The notes below the pieces were generated by a model. That model saw only the letters and a program-made list of their open reading frames with translations. It was not told the origin of the DNA and searched no databases. From Helicobacter sp. (GTDB lineage Bacteria > Campylobacterota > Campylobacteria > Campylobacterales > Helicobacteraceae), in assembly GCF_017502485.1 (NCBI RefSeq), contig NZ_JAFVUX010000028.1, positions 1 to 64,000 on the forward strand: DNA of 64,000 nt. Reading direction: 5' to 3'. A program made the position numbers and the translations under genes. The first letter of the stretch is position 1, and the number at the start of each line of letters is the position of its first letter. Shown piece by piece: positions 7,753 to 15,547 of the stretch.

Positions 7753-8202
7753 ATGATGAATAATGTTAATATTAGTGGATACTTAACAGATAATGCTGTG
7801 TTAAAACACTTGAATACACCCAACCAAACTCCTTGCCTTGAATGCTCCATTGGACACACAAGAGCTTTTACCAATGAGAAAGGCAATGTAGAAAAAGAAA
7901 CTTCATTTTTTGACATAGTAATCTATGGAAAATACGCCGAGCATATAGAGAGTAGAATGACTAAAGGCACGCTTATTTTTATTGAGGGAACACTTAAGCA
8001 ACACAAATGGAAACACGAGGGCAAGAGCTATGCAAAAGTTGTCATCATCGGCAAGCGTGTGAATATTATTGATAAAATCAAGCACACTCACAATACAGAC
8101 AATAAAGAAAAAGAACACTGCGTAGCTAGTGATTGTGAAAATTCCACTCCACCCAACATTGACCAAAACGAGCAACAAGTCAGCAGTATTGTCCCAATTT
8201 AA
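7753..8202 (+). CDS. ssb: single-stranded DNA-binding protein (ICE-encoded SSB)
   Basis: The protein starts at the ATGATG behind AAAGGATAA. Residues 1-105 form an OB fold of SSB type: MNNVNISGYLTDNAVLKHL, then ETSFFDIVIYGKYAEHIESRMTKG, then GTLKQHKWKHEGKSYAKVVI. The tail from residue 115 is polar, but the usual acidic DDDIPF tip is missing; it ends SSIVPI. Plasmid and ICE SSBs coat incoming DNA and support replication. The gene lies eighteen bases after the ArdC-N-like gene and is closed by a clear terminator at 8229-8266, so it ends this operon. Confidence 0.88.
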   Translation: MMNNVNISGYLTDNAVLKHLNTPNQTPCLECSIGHTRAFTNEKGNVEKETSFFDIVIYGKYAEHIESRMTKGTLIFIEGTLKQHKWKHEGKSYAKVVIIGKRVNIIDKIKHTHNTDNKEKEHCVASDCENSTPPNIDQNEQQVSSIVPI

Positions 8203-8228
8203 TCTCTTTAAATTTCTCTAGCTTAAGG

Positions 8229-8266
8229 GATAAATGCCTGCTGCAAGGGCATTTATCGCGTTTTTT
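8229..8266 (+). terminator. strong intrinsic terminator after ssb
   Basis: GATAAATGCC (8229-8238) pairs perfectly with GGCATTTATC (8248-8257) over a 9-nt loop, followed by GCG and six T. It is the best Rho-independent terminator in the ICE part and separates ssb from the recombinase gene. Confidence 0.88.
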
Positions 8267-8315
8267 CCTGCATTATATATGTTATGCTACTTGTTATTTA
8301 ACGCAAGGAGCATAA

Positions 8316-9347
8316 ATGAAACTTTCTACACAACAAGCAATCCAATATTGCGCAGAATTTATTTGCTTTAAGGCAAAAATGAGTAGCCACAATACTACTC
8401 TAAAAAAGCAAAAGACTCTAAATTACCTAATCTTACGCCAGAATCCAGCTCATTTTACAAGCTTTGATGCGATTATATCACTTATCAACAGCCTTAGTAA
8501 AAGTGGGTTAGAGAGTGCGCGTGGCTTTACAATTCTAGTAAAAATGCTTGCATTTTATTGCGATAGGCATCAAGGCTTTGATTCCACAATGAGCGAAGAT
8601 GAGTATTTTTCTTTCTTTCACCCCTTAACAAAAGATTTAAAAAACTCCACACTCAATACCTACTCCAAACGCTTACAGGTGTTTTTGAACTATTTGCGCG
8701 ATGAAAAAAATTTAAAAATAAGCTCATTGAGCAATATTAAGAAAAAATTTTCCAAAGAAAAAACACTACCATCATTTTTGCACGCCAATCAATACCAAGC
8801 TTTTTTGAACTATGTGCAAAAAATGCCAACTACCACACTTGCACAAAAAAGAAATAAGCTCACAATGCTAATTGTAGGCTACACAGGTATGCGCACAAGA
8901 GAAGTTAATAATCTCTTACTTGATAATATATCCATTGACCACACCAATGCAGTATATTTGTTTAAGATTCAAGGTAAGGGCTTTAAAGAGCGTATTGTAA
9001 GTGTCAAATGCCATTTGATTAAGGATATACTAGAAGGGTTTTTGCAAGATAAGAAGTCTCAAGGAAAAATCTCCCCGTATCTTACACAATTGCGCAATGC
9101 TAATATACCTATCCGCAATCACATCAACCTAAAACCTGTTTTACAAGAGCTTAAATGTGTGCAGCCTAGGGGTAATTATTTGCATTTATTGCGGCATAGC
9201 TTTGGAAGCTTTGTGTATGGTAAAAGCAAAGATTTAATTCTTACCCAGCAAGTTTTAGGGCACTCCAATCTATCTAGCACGCAAATTTATATCCACTTAA
9301 ATCAAGAAGCGCACGCAAAGGTAGCGGGATTTTTTAGTATAGTGTAA
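8316..9347 (+). CDS. Xer-family tyrosine recombinase (XerT/XerH-like ICE integrase)
   Basis: ATG 8316 follows AAGGAGC, behind an AT-rich promoter region (TTATATATG, TTATGCT). The N-terminal core-binding domain spans about residues 20-140. The catalytic domain has the Arg in GYTGMRTREVNNLL near residue 192, the beta-hairpin Lys in KGFKER, HLLRHS near 289, LGHSN near 315 and the tyrosine nucleophile in TQIYIHL near 324. All catalytic positions are intact at 343 residues. In H. pylori TnPZ/tfs elements XerT excises and integrates the element; placement beside par and relaxase genes supports the same role. XerT and XerH cannot be separated with certainty by eye. Confidence 0.9.
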   Translation: MKLSTQQAIQYCAEFICFKAKMSSHNTTLKKQKTLNYLILRQNPAHFTSFDAIISLINSLSKSGLESARGFTILVKMLAFYCDRHQGFDSTMSEDEYFSFFHPLTKDLKNSTLNTYSKRLQVFLNYLRDEKNLKISSLSNIKKKFSKEKTLPSFLHANQYQAFLNYVQKMPTTTLAQKRNKLTMLIVGYTGMRTREVNNLLLDNISIDHTNAVYLFKIQGKGFKERIVSVKCHLIKDILEGFLQDKKSQGKISPYLTQLRNANIPIRNHINLKPVLQELKCVQPRGNYLHLLRHSFGSFVYGKSKDLILTQQVLGHSNLSSTQIYIHLNQEAHAKVAGFFSIV

Positions 9348-9351
9348 ATAG

Positions 9352-9430
9352 TTATATTGTATATACAATATAATACTATACAACACAATAAAATATAATA
9401 CATTTATATTTTTGTATTATAATAACAATA
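9352..9430 (+). promoter_or_regulatory. palindromic operator region of the par operon
   Basis: A perfect 22-bp palindrome at 9352-9373 has half-site TTATATTGTAT. The half word TATTGT/ACAATA recurs at 9385-9390 and 9425-9430, with further TACAA words between, all within very AT-rich DNA just before the gene at 9453. This is the form expected of a site for par autoregulation or a small centromere (parS). The core TTGTATATACAA is also the centre of the palindrome before the hef operon (28516-28555). Confidence 0.6.
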
Positions 9431-9452
9431 CATTACAACAAAGGACATTGCA

Positions 9453-9680
9453 ATGATTAACATTGACCTTAATAACAATATCGCGGATATTGCCGCTAAT
9501 GGTAATCTCGAAGTATTGGGCAGTGAGATAGTCTATGCCATAGGCGCATACTATAAGCTCTGTGAGCAGCACACCAATACACCCCTTACCCAAGAGCAGC
9601 TTTTCCAAGACTTATCTCAAAAAATTCTATTTTCAAAAGAATTTTTCAATGCAAAATCCAAACTCATAAAGGGGCAATGA
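9453..9680 (+). CDS. small protein of the par operon (75 aa)
   Basis: ATG 9453 follows AAAGGACATTGCA. The product is acidic at the start (INIDLNNNIADIAANGNLEV) and helical after (GSEIVYAIGAYYKLCEQH). It overlaps the start of parA (ATGATG at 9677), so the two are coupled. No DNA-binding motif is evident. It may be a partner or regulator of the ParA system; I do not recognise the family. Its position directly behind the palindromic operator makes it the first gene of the operon. Confidence 0.65.
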   Translation: MINIDLNNNIADIAANGNLEVLGSEIVYAIGAYYKLCEQHTNTPLTQEQLFQDLSQKILFSKEFFNAKSKLIKGQ

Positions 9681-10381
9681 TGAACAATCAAAGCGCACAT
9701 ATCTTTACCATAGCTAACCAAAAAGGTGGTAGTGGCAAATCCACTCTTGCTATCAACCTTGCAACAAAGCTACTAGAAGTATCAGACAAAGTGCTCATTA
9801 TAGATACAGATCCACAAAAGAGCATTGAGAGCTTTACAGATATACGAGAAGCAGAATCCAATAAAGATAAGGGATTGCGCCCTTTTACGCTTGTTAATCG
9901 CACAGGCAATATCGCTGAATCACTAAAGCAATTTGTGCAAATGTATGATTATGTCATTATTGATACAGGTGGGATTGATTCCCAAGAATCTCGCAAAGCT
10001 ATGCTATTTGCAGACTCTCTCATCGTGCCAACTACACCATCACACTTTGATTTTGAAGCATTGTATATGATGTTTGAGCGGATTTTAGAGATAAAAGACA
10101 CCAATGAAGCTATGCAAATCTCCATTGTTATGAATAAAATCAGCACCAATGTTTTCTTACATAAAGAATTGCTCGATTTCCAAAACGCCATCACAGCAAT
10201 CAAAGAGCGACTTGACAGCAACAATGATTTTAGACTCTTAGACAATGTGCTTAGTGATCGTATTGCTTATAAAAGAGCTATTAGCGAGGGTAAAGGGATC
10301 ACGGAATACACTGATATGAAAGCAAAGGCAGAGTTTGAAATGGTGTTTGAAGAATTATTACAGAAGGAGCAAATATGCTAG
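9677..10381 (+). CDS. parA: ParA-family partition ATPase
   Basis: The protein has the deviant Walker A motif NQKGGSGKSTLAINLA near residues 14-29, switch I/A' LIIDTDPQKS near 40-50 and Walker B YVIIDTGGIDS near 93-103, with VPTTPSHFD following. At 234 residues it is a small, plasmid-type ParA without an N-terminal helix-turn-helix. It should position or stabilise the excised circular element and may help retention of the ICE. It is translationally coupled to the 75-residue gene before it and overlaps a small ORF and then the gene at 10430, which probably encodes its DNA-binding partner. Confidence 0.92.
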   Translation: MMNNQSAHIFTIANQKGGSGKSTLAINLATKLLEVSDKVLIIDTDPQKSIESFTDIREAESNKDKGLRPFTLVNRTGNIAESLKQFVQMYDYVIIDTGGIDSQESRKAMLFADSLIVPTTPSHFDFEALYMMFERILEIKDTNEAMQISIVMNKISTNVFLHKELLDFQNAITAIKERLDSNNDFRLLDNVLSDRIAYKRAISEGKGITEYTDMKAKAEFEMVFEELLQKEQIC

Positions 10382-10446
10382 CTGCACCAAATCCTAGAAT
10401 CCAAACTCGACACATTAAGGTAAAATACGATGAAATACAACATTGA
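10375..10446 (+). CDS. 23-residue ORF bridging parA and its neighbour
   Basis: An ATG at 10375 with AGAAGGAGC eight bases upstream overlaps the parA stop (10379-10381) and reads to TGA at 10444-10446, overlapping the next start at 10430. The peptide starts MLAAPNPRIQTRHIK. The strong ribosome site in a seventy-base junction suggests either a coupling leader that carries ribosomes from parA to the next gene or a real small protein. The gene at 10430 lacks a comparable site of its own. Confidence 0.4.
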   Translation: MLAAPNPRIQTRHIKVKYDEIQH

Positions 10447-10762
10447 GCGAAACAACAAAAGTGCGCAAGAAAAAATCGAATCAATCACAAAGATAGAATC
10501 TAGCCAAAAGGCAAGAGATATTATAGATTCTGCTACAAGCTACAATAGCCACAATAAAGCCAAAGAGCATAAGCGCAAGAAATACTACTCACTCTACTTG
10601 CAAGAAGAAGTAATGGAGCAGCTAGAATTATTTTTACAAGAATTTGGTGAAAACAAAGAAAATCGTGGAGACTTTATAGAAAAAGCTATTCTTGCAATGA
10701 TTGAGACAAGAAAGAGTCTTTTGCTACAAACCTTGCAGGAGAAAATCAACAAGCTGCGATAA
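10430..10762 (+). CDS. putative ParB-like partner protein of ParA (110 aa)
   Basis: The basic N-terminal 50 residues (KYNIERNNKSAQEKIESITK, HNKAKEHKRKKYYSLY) are followed by a short beta strand and helices resembling ribbon-helix-helix partners of small ParA proteins: YYSLYLQEEVMEQLELFLQE and then NRGDFIEKAILAMIETRK. This is the usual size and order for a plasmid-type partition operon. No HTH_ParB motif is present. It probably binds the palindromic operator at 9352-9430 and regulates the operon. Family assignment is by context and predicted fold, so the name is left blank. Confidence 0.65.
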   Translation: MKYNIERNNKSAQEKIESITKIESSQKARDIIDSATSYNSHNKAKEHKRKKYYSLYLQEEVMEQLELFLQEFGENKENRGDFIEKAILAMIETRKSLLLQTLQEKINKLR

Positions 10763-10860
10763 TGTAGCTCTAAAGACAGATGTTATGTTATGCTTTTTCT
10801 ATAAAGCTTATTAAGATACTTAGCCACTCTCTCCCCTATATCTTTAATCTATATAAGCGC

Positions 10861-10899
10861 AGAATTTAACTTCCAATGTATTAAGAAATAATTAAGAAT
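10861..10899 (+). repeat. direct repeat, unit 1
   Basis: About 39 bp sharing GAATTTAACTTCCA and TTAAGAAT with 10991-11029, with small gaps in alignment. The units are 130 bp apart and enclose two AT-rich palindromes. Confidence 0.55.
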
Positions 10900-10990
10900 G
10901 AATGATTGTATCTATTATTTAACACAATTAGTGCTTATATTATTTAATAATAGTGCTCCTCTTTCCCTTATATTATTATTTAATAAGGGC

Positions 10991-11029
10991 GGAATTTAAC
11001 TTCCAGCAATGTAAGAAAGGTTTAAGAAT
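10991..11029 (+). repeat. direct repeat, unit 2
   Basis: Second unit of the repeat starting at 10861. It ends TTTAAGAATC close to the relaxase stop codon. Confidence 0.55.
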
Positions 11030-11072
11030 CGTGCAAGAGTGCAATAAAATGGCTTAGGATAATTGCTATTGC

Positions 11073-12932
11073 CTAAAGTGTTCTTGGTGGTGATTGGGTA
11101 GCTATCTCTTGTTTGCTCGTGTTTGCTTGGCTGGATTCTTTGGATATGGCATTGCTTGGGTTTAAGTCCTTAGATTCTGGTGTTTTGGTTTGTAAAGATT
11201 CTAGCGTGTGTTTAGCAGCATTATGCAAGCCTGTATCAATCACCAAGCCATAATCAATGCCATATCTATCAAAAACCTTTTTACAAAATGCTAGCTCTTT
11301 TTCACAATAGAGATGTTTTTGGTAAAGCCGAAGCGTGGTTTGGAATGCTTGCAGATATAACTCATCAGGCAAAGTTTGTTTAGTATAAGTGCTAGCAAAT
11401 GACTCTAAAAAGGATTTTGATTCTTTAGCTTGGGTTTGTAAATAGCTAAATCGCGCAAGTATTGCAGAATGCAAGCTAGCTTCAAGCTCTGCAATATCGC
11501 TAAGAGCTTTGTCTTTTTGTTTGCTTGATCGCACATCATCAAAGCTCATAGAATCCACAATGCCCCTAAATTTATGCAAGCGATGTAGCTGTTTTTGCAG
11601 GGCAAATGCAGAGCGTTGCTTGGAGCGGCTTTGCTGTAAGACACTTGTAGAAAATTCTGCAAAATGGTGCTGCAAAGCAACACTAGAGTAATGCACTTCA
11701 TTTTTGATGACATTAAGTTTAGCAATTAAATCTTTTGACAAATACCGCTCAAAACCCTTGCAACTACTAAGTAAAGCCTTTTTCTTATGCAGAGCATTAA
11801 AATGCTTAGTAAAGCTAGCAAAGTTTTCATTAGAATCCACTAGCTGCCTAATACCAGCCCTTAAGTGTGCAAGCTGCTTATTATTGTCTTGGATTTGATT
11901 ATGCAAGCAAACAATCCTATCTGCAAGGACACGCTCTTTTTCTATAAGGCGCGTTGGAGTTTTACCTTGTTCTATAATGTGTGCAATCTTTTTGGTAACA
12001 TTGGTGCGATAAATATTTGTGTTTCTGCACTCTTTTTCCAGCTCTTGTGTGTGCAAGTAAAGGGTTTTTGCTTTTATATTAAGAGAGTCCAATGCACGCT
12101 TTTGCGTGATGATATATTCTATATCTTTAATAATTGCCGAGCCATCATCGCTGGAAGCAGATTGCCTAATAGATTCTTCCTTGCTTGCTAGCAAATTTTC
12201 TCTAAATTCCTTGCTGGTAACTTCATTGGTATAGTCAAGCTTACCTTGGGAGTAGGTTAAAAGATTGTAGGCAAAGTCTTCACGCAGCGTGTTAAAAAAA
12301 TTTGAAATCTCTGCTTTATTCTTGAAGTGAAGCTTTTTCTTTGTAAAGATATTGGTTTTGTTGATAATTAGGTGGATATGGGGGCGGTTTTGGTGATTAT
12401 GAGGAATCATCACATATTTATAGTCGGCAAAATTTGCTTGCATTGTTTCACTAACGGCACATTGGAGAATTTCACTAGCTCCTTGGCTAGGGATTTCGTC
12501 AAGCGAAAAAACAAGATGCAACGCTTCATTTGTGTGTGGATTTTTAGAAAAATCCTTGCTCCAATCATCAAGAATCTGCTCATAGCTAAGGGCTCGATGG
12601 CACTGATCAAAAGCTATACCTTGCGCGATTGATTCTTGTAATAAAACTTGCAGGGCATTGTGATTCAAACTTGAGTTTTTTAAACAATAGCCAAGAGCAT
12701 TGCGCAAATGCGCTTGCTTCATATTACCAATATTCTTAATCACAACCTGCTTTTTGTGAGAGCTTGTAGAAAAAATTTGTTTGCTAGTAGAGATGTGGGA
12801 GTGAAATTGCGCAAATGCTTTGCGCTCATAGGGCACTGCACTTTGTTTTTGTTTTTTAAAAGAGACATACTCAAACAGCGACTCATCTTTATCAAGCAAA
12901 TGCTCTGTAACATCAAGCACAACTTTGCGCAT
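11073..12932 (-). CDS. MOBP-type conjugative relaxase (VirD2/TraI-like)
   Basis: The 619-residue protein begins MRKVVLDVTEHLLDKDESLF. Residues 65-230 form the relaxase domain: IKNIGNMKQAHLRNALGYCL contains the likely nucleophile Tyr, and HNHQNRPHIHLIINKTN near residue 180-196 is motif III with its metal-binding His pair. From about residue 250 on, the protein is long charged coiled-coil, ending in a Ser/Thr-rich tail. Such relaxases nick oriT and pilot the strand through the type IV channel. It is transcribed toward the par operon, opposite to all other ICE genes seen. A nic-like site lies 175 bases upstream of its start (13107-13114), which supports the call. Confidence 0.88.
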   Translation of the reverse strand: MRKVVLDVTEHLLDKDESLFEYVSFKKQKQSAVPYERKAFAQFHSHISTSKQIFSTSSHKKQVVIKNIGNMKQAHLRNALGYCLKNSSLNHNALQVLLQESIAQGIAFDQCHRALSYEQILDDWSKDFSKNPHTNEALHLVFSLDEIPSQGASEILQCAVSETMQANFADYKYVMIPHNHQNRPHIHLIINKTNIFTKKKLHFKNKAEISNFFNTLREDFAYNLLTYSQGKLDYTNEVTSKEFRENLLASKEESIRQSASSDDGSAIIKDIEYIITQKRALDSLNIKAKTLYLHTQELEKECRNTNIYRTNVTKKIAHIIEQGKTPTRLIEKERVLADRIVCLHNQIQDNNKQLAHLRAGIRQLVDSNENFASFTKHFNALHKKKALLSSCKGFERYLSKDLIAKLNVIKNEVHYSSVALQHHFAEFSTSVLQQSRSKQRSAFALQKQLHRLHKFRGIVDSMSFDDVRSSKQKDKALSDIAELEASLHSAILARFSYLQTQAKESKSFLESFASTYTKQTLPDELYLQAFQTTLRLYQKHLYCEKELAFCKKVFDRYGIDYGLVIDTGLHNAAKHTLESLQTKTPESKDLNPSNAISKESSQANTSKQEIATQSPPRTL

Positions 12933-13794
12933 AGCTCTCCCCTTACACTAGAAGAATTACTAGCTACACCTAAGTTTTATAACAAGCTAAAAAGTTTGAT
13001 GAAAGTCGCAAAAATCTTTTGCGTGCATTATAAGAATTTTTTGCAAACAACTAACTAAAAATCAAATTATTAAAAATAGCTTAAAAATACATTTTTTGCA
13101 AAATGTGCAGGATAACCCTAATGATGTTCATAGCATAGCTAGAGCACCCTTGCAGTCGGCATTTGGAGTCAATCGCTACTATGTTACGCGATTTCAGGGG
13201 CAAGAAAATGCAAATTTTACTAACAAGCTGTGTAGAAATTTTTATCGCCAAAAATAAGAAAATTTCGTGCATAAGCCATATCCGCACATCAAATCAAATA
13301 TCTCCAACTACTATGGAAAAATAACCAAAGAGCAAAAGAAATAAACCTAAGTGCAGTGCAACTCTTCTCTAAAGCAATCTCAAATCAAACCTTAGAGCAA
13401 AATACTTAAACTTCAAAGCAAAGTTAAGTAACTTGAAGCACTGCCCAAGCTTGCGCTTGCAACAAAGCAGCATAAAGTAGCTCCAAATCAAAAAGTTGTT
13501 TAACTACAAAACCGCAATGCAAGAGCATGGATTTAACACAAACTTTAAGGGGGATAATGGATTTATTTTTGTTTAAGGTTTATTGCTTTAGAATCCCAAG
13601 CAATTTTTTAACTGCTTCAAGTCTAACTTAAAATCACTTTAAATTCTAGGTTTCTAAAGAAACTGCGCTTCGCTCGTTTTCTAAAGAAATCTACTTCGGC
13701 TTTGCCTTGCGCCACTTTGGCGCGCGTTGCCTACGACAACACTCATAAGAACAGAAATGGCGTGATTAGTAAAAGACTAGATTCTAGCTAGAAT
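12933..13794. other. 862-bp gene-free stretch: oriT candidate and ICE/chromosome boundary
   Basis: No gene is supported here. The first 200 bases are AT-rich and hold the relaxase promoter region and the oriT candidate. Beyond about 13,150 the sequence becomes mixed, with GTTTCTAAAGAAAC and TTTCTAAAGAAAT repeats near 13650-13695 and a GC-rich part near 13715-13735. The element's right end probably lies in this stretch, but I could not find a duplicated attachment site because the left end is outside the window. Confidence 0.5.
13089..13114 (-). promoter_or_regulatory. candidate oriT nic site with adjacent hairpin
   Basis: Read on the minus strand, TATCCTGC (13114-13107) equals the classic MOBP nic consensus YATCCTG|Y of RP4/R64-type origins. 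Directly 3' of it on that strand is a perfect 7-bp hairpin, ACATTTT/AAAATGT with a 4-nt loop (13106-13089). It sits upstream of the relaxase gene in a gene-free region, the usual place for oriT. The motif is short, so chance is possible; location and hairpin raise the odds. Confidence 0.5.
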
Positions 13795-13797
13795 CTA
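13778..13797. repeat. perfect 20-bp palindrome (TAGATTCTAG type)
   Basis: TAGATTCTAG is followed at once by its reverse complement CTAGAATCTA. The palindrome covers the stop codon of the PLD-family gene. It belongs to the word family that recurs throughout the chromosome (see findings). Confidence 0.8.
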
Positions 13798-15357
13798 AAT
13801 TTGACTCTCTGGGAAAATCCGCATAAAGAAATTCAAAGTCCTTAGCCACAATGTCGTATCTGGCAAATGCGTTACACATACATCACCATCGCCTTCAGAG
13901 CTACTATAAGCGCACCACTTAGTCTTTTTCCCATCAAGCTCGATATGCCAAGCACCTTGCATATCAAGGTGGATAAGCTTAATGCTCTCTTTTGCAAACT
14001 CTTCATTATCAAAGATCGCTACTACTTCGGTATTAATGATACTTGATCTAGGGTCTAGGTTGAAGCTCCCTATCCACGAGATTTTCTTGTCAAACACAAG
14101 TGTTTTGCTATGCAAGCTCGCCCCAGAAGTTAGCTTACCTTTGATTTGGATTTTGCCAGCACTCTTGCGATACTCATACACCTGCACGCCCATTTTCACA
14201 AGCTTATCTCTATACCGCTCCCAGCCTGCATACACAGGCAAAGAATCCGTGCTTGAGAGAGAGTTTGTAAGCACAAACATCGAAATCCCTTTGTCAATAC
14301 ATTCTTGCATTTCTGCCAAGCCCCTTTTGCCCGGCACAAGATACGCCGAAGAGATATACATAGAATCTGTCGTGTTTCGTATAATATGTTGCAAGGCTTC
14401 ATAGACTTTGCTTGTGGGGTTTTTAGCATCGATCTTTTCTGGTAGGTCTGCGATTAGGCGGGCGCTGCCCCAGTAGATTGTATTAGCGCGCTTGTCATAC
14501 TGCCTGATAATTTCCGCGATAGTTTGCTCATATTGCTCCCACTCACTAGAAGACTCCTCAAGCCCTGCTACAATCTCTTCATAATGCTTCATAAACTTCT
14601 TCATCTTGCGTTTTGATGGCAAAAGCTCCACAGGGATAGCTCGGTGATATTCCCAATACTGCTGGAAACTCTCTCTTGCTTGCTTAGCAATCGCACCGAC
14701 GAAAAGCGCATCTGTATCAGAGAAGTTCACATCTTCTTTGTTGTTAAAGTAATTATCCGCGATATTGCGCCCACCGATGATAAGCCCCACAGAATCCGCT
14801 ATAAAAAGCTTATTATGCATACGGCGATTGATGCGATTAAAGTGCAAGATCATCTCTGGCAAGCGCAAAAACTTAATCCTATTGCGATAAGGGTTAAAGA
14901 TTTTGACCTCAACATTTGGGTGGTTATTAAGCGCGATAATGTCGGAGTAGTCAGAATCTAGCCCATTATCATCAACAAGCATTTTGACTTTCACACCACG
15001 ATTAGCCGCTCGCCAAATCTCATGCATTAGCACGCGAGAAGCAATATCATTTTTATAGATATATGTCTGTATCTCTAGGGAGTAGCGAGCTTTACGCACT
15101 AAGGCTGCGCGCTGCAAAAACGCGCTTGAGCCATCAGCGATAAGCATAGCCCCACTAGAACTAGGCGATAGTGAAAGCTCCTTGGCATAAGGGATGGCTA
15201 TGGGGGAATCTAGCGGATTGAATGCTGCAAAACCACTAGATTCTGGTGGGGTTTTGAGATAGCGCGTTGAGGGAACGATAGAAGCACACCCTGCTAAAAT
15301 AAAAAACAAAAAAAACACAATTAAAGCAATATGCATATCATTCATAAATATATCCAC
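13795..15357 (-). CDS. phospholipase D/cardiolipin synthase family lipoprotein (ClsC-like)
   Basis: Residues 8-22 form a signal peptide ending in the lipobox LAGC, so the protein is probably an inner- or outer-membrane lipoprotein. Two HKD motifs are intact: MHNKLFIADSVGLIIGGRN near residue 180 and LHSKTLVFDKKISWIGSFN near residue 420. This is the form of ClsC/YmdC enzymes, which make cardiolipin from phosphatidylglycerol and phosphatidylethanolamine, though some relatives are nucleases. At 520 residues it is of normal length. It stands alone, divergent from flaA and next to the ICE boundary. Confidence 0.85.
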   Translation of the reverse strand: MDIFMNDMHIALIVFFLFFILAGCASIVPSTRYLKTPPESSGFAAFNPLDSPIAIPYAKELSLSPSSSGAMLIADGSSAFLQRAALVRKARYSLEIQTYIYKNDIASRVLMHEIWRAANRGVKVKMLVDDNGLDSDYSDIIALNNHPNVEVKIFNPYRNRIKFLRLPEMILHFNRINRRMHNKLFIADSVGLIIGGRNIADNYFNNKEDVNFSDTDALFVGAIAKQARESFQQYWEYHRAIPVELLPSKRKMKKFMKHYEEIVAGLEESSSEWEQYEQTIAEIIRQYDKRANTIYWGSARLIADLPEKIDAKNPTSKVYEALQHIIRNTTDSMYISSAYLVPGKRGLAEMQECIDKGISMFVLTNSLSSTDSLPVYAGWERYRDKLVKMGVQVYEYRKSAGKIQIKGKLTSGASLHSKTLVFDKKISWIGSFNLDPRSSIINTEVVAIFDNEEFAKESIKLIHLDMQGAWHIELDGKKTKWCAYSSSEGDGDVCVTHLPDTTLWLRTLNFFMRIFPESQI

Positions 15358-15459
15358 TGGATTTAATTGATGTCGTGCTTTATGCGCGATAATTGCGTCA
15401 AATCCGCGCTTTTTGACAATCGCAAATTATAGCAAATCGTAATATTTTTACAAAAAACA

Positions 15460-15489
15460 TTACAACTTTTTTCGTTTTTGACCGATTAT
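15460..15489 (+). promoter_or_regulatory. sigma28 (FliA)-like promoter of flaA
   Basis: CCGATTAT at 15482-15489 resembles the FliA -10 consensus (GCCGATAA) and is preceded at proper distance by a T-rich -35 region. H. pylori flaA is known to be sigma28-dependent. The gene starts 58 bases downstream behind AAAAAGGAG. The -10 match is partial, so this is probable rather than certain. Confidence 0.5.
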
Positions 15490-15547
15490 ATCCCTGTCAA
15501 AGGCAAGGAAGCCTGAAGACTTAATCATTTTCAAAAAGGAGTTTCAA

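Larger units (their letters stand above)
10763..11072. other. 310-bp AT-rich gap with paired repeats between par and relaxase genes
   Basis: The gap separates convergent genes. It holds a diverged direct repeat (10861-10899 and 10991-11029, sharing GAATTTAACTTCCA and TTAAGAAT), and between these two TTATATTATT-type palindromes, one bounded by GTGC/GCAC and one by CCCTTAT/ATAAGGG. The word AAGAATG is at 10894-10900. A 29-codon ORF (ATG 10780) encodes a basic hydrophobic peptide without a ribosome site. Tandem repeats suggest iterons or protein-binding sites rather than genes. Confidence 0.5.

Noticed and set aside
10780-10869. 29-codon ORF as an AapA-like toxin
   Set aside because: No ribosome site is present and similarity to AapA peptides is only in composition; mentioned in the gap entry but not called.
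10894-10900. AAGAATG word as the right end of a TnPZ-type element
   Set aside because: The relaxase gene lies beyond it and belongs to the element; a 7-bp word is expected by chance in such AT-rich sequence.
10930-10990. TTATATTATT repeats as a CRISPR array
   Set aside because: Only two irregular palindromic units are present, without constant spacers or cas genes.
13640-13740. Remnant of an insertion sequence at the ICE/PLD gap
   Set aside because: Short repeats are present but no transposase fragment could be read in any frame.
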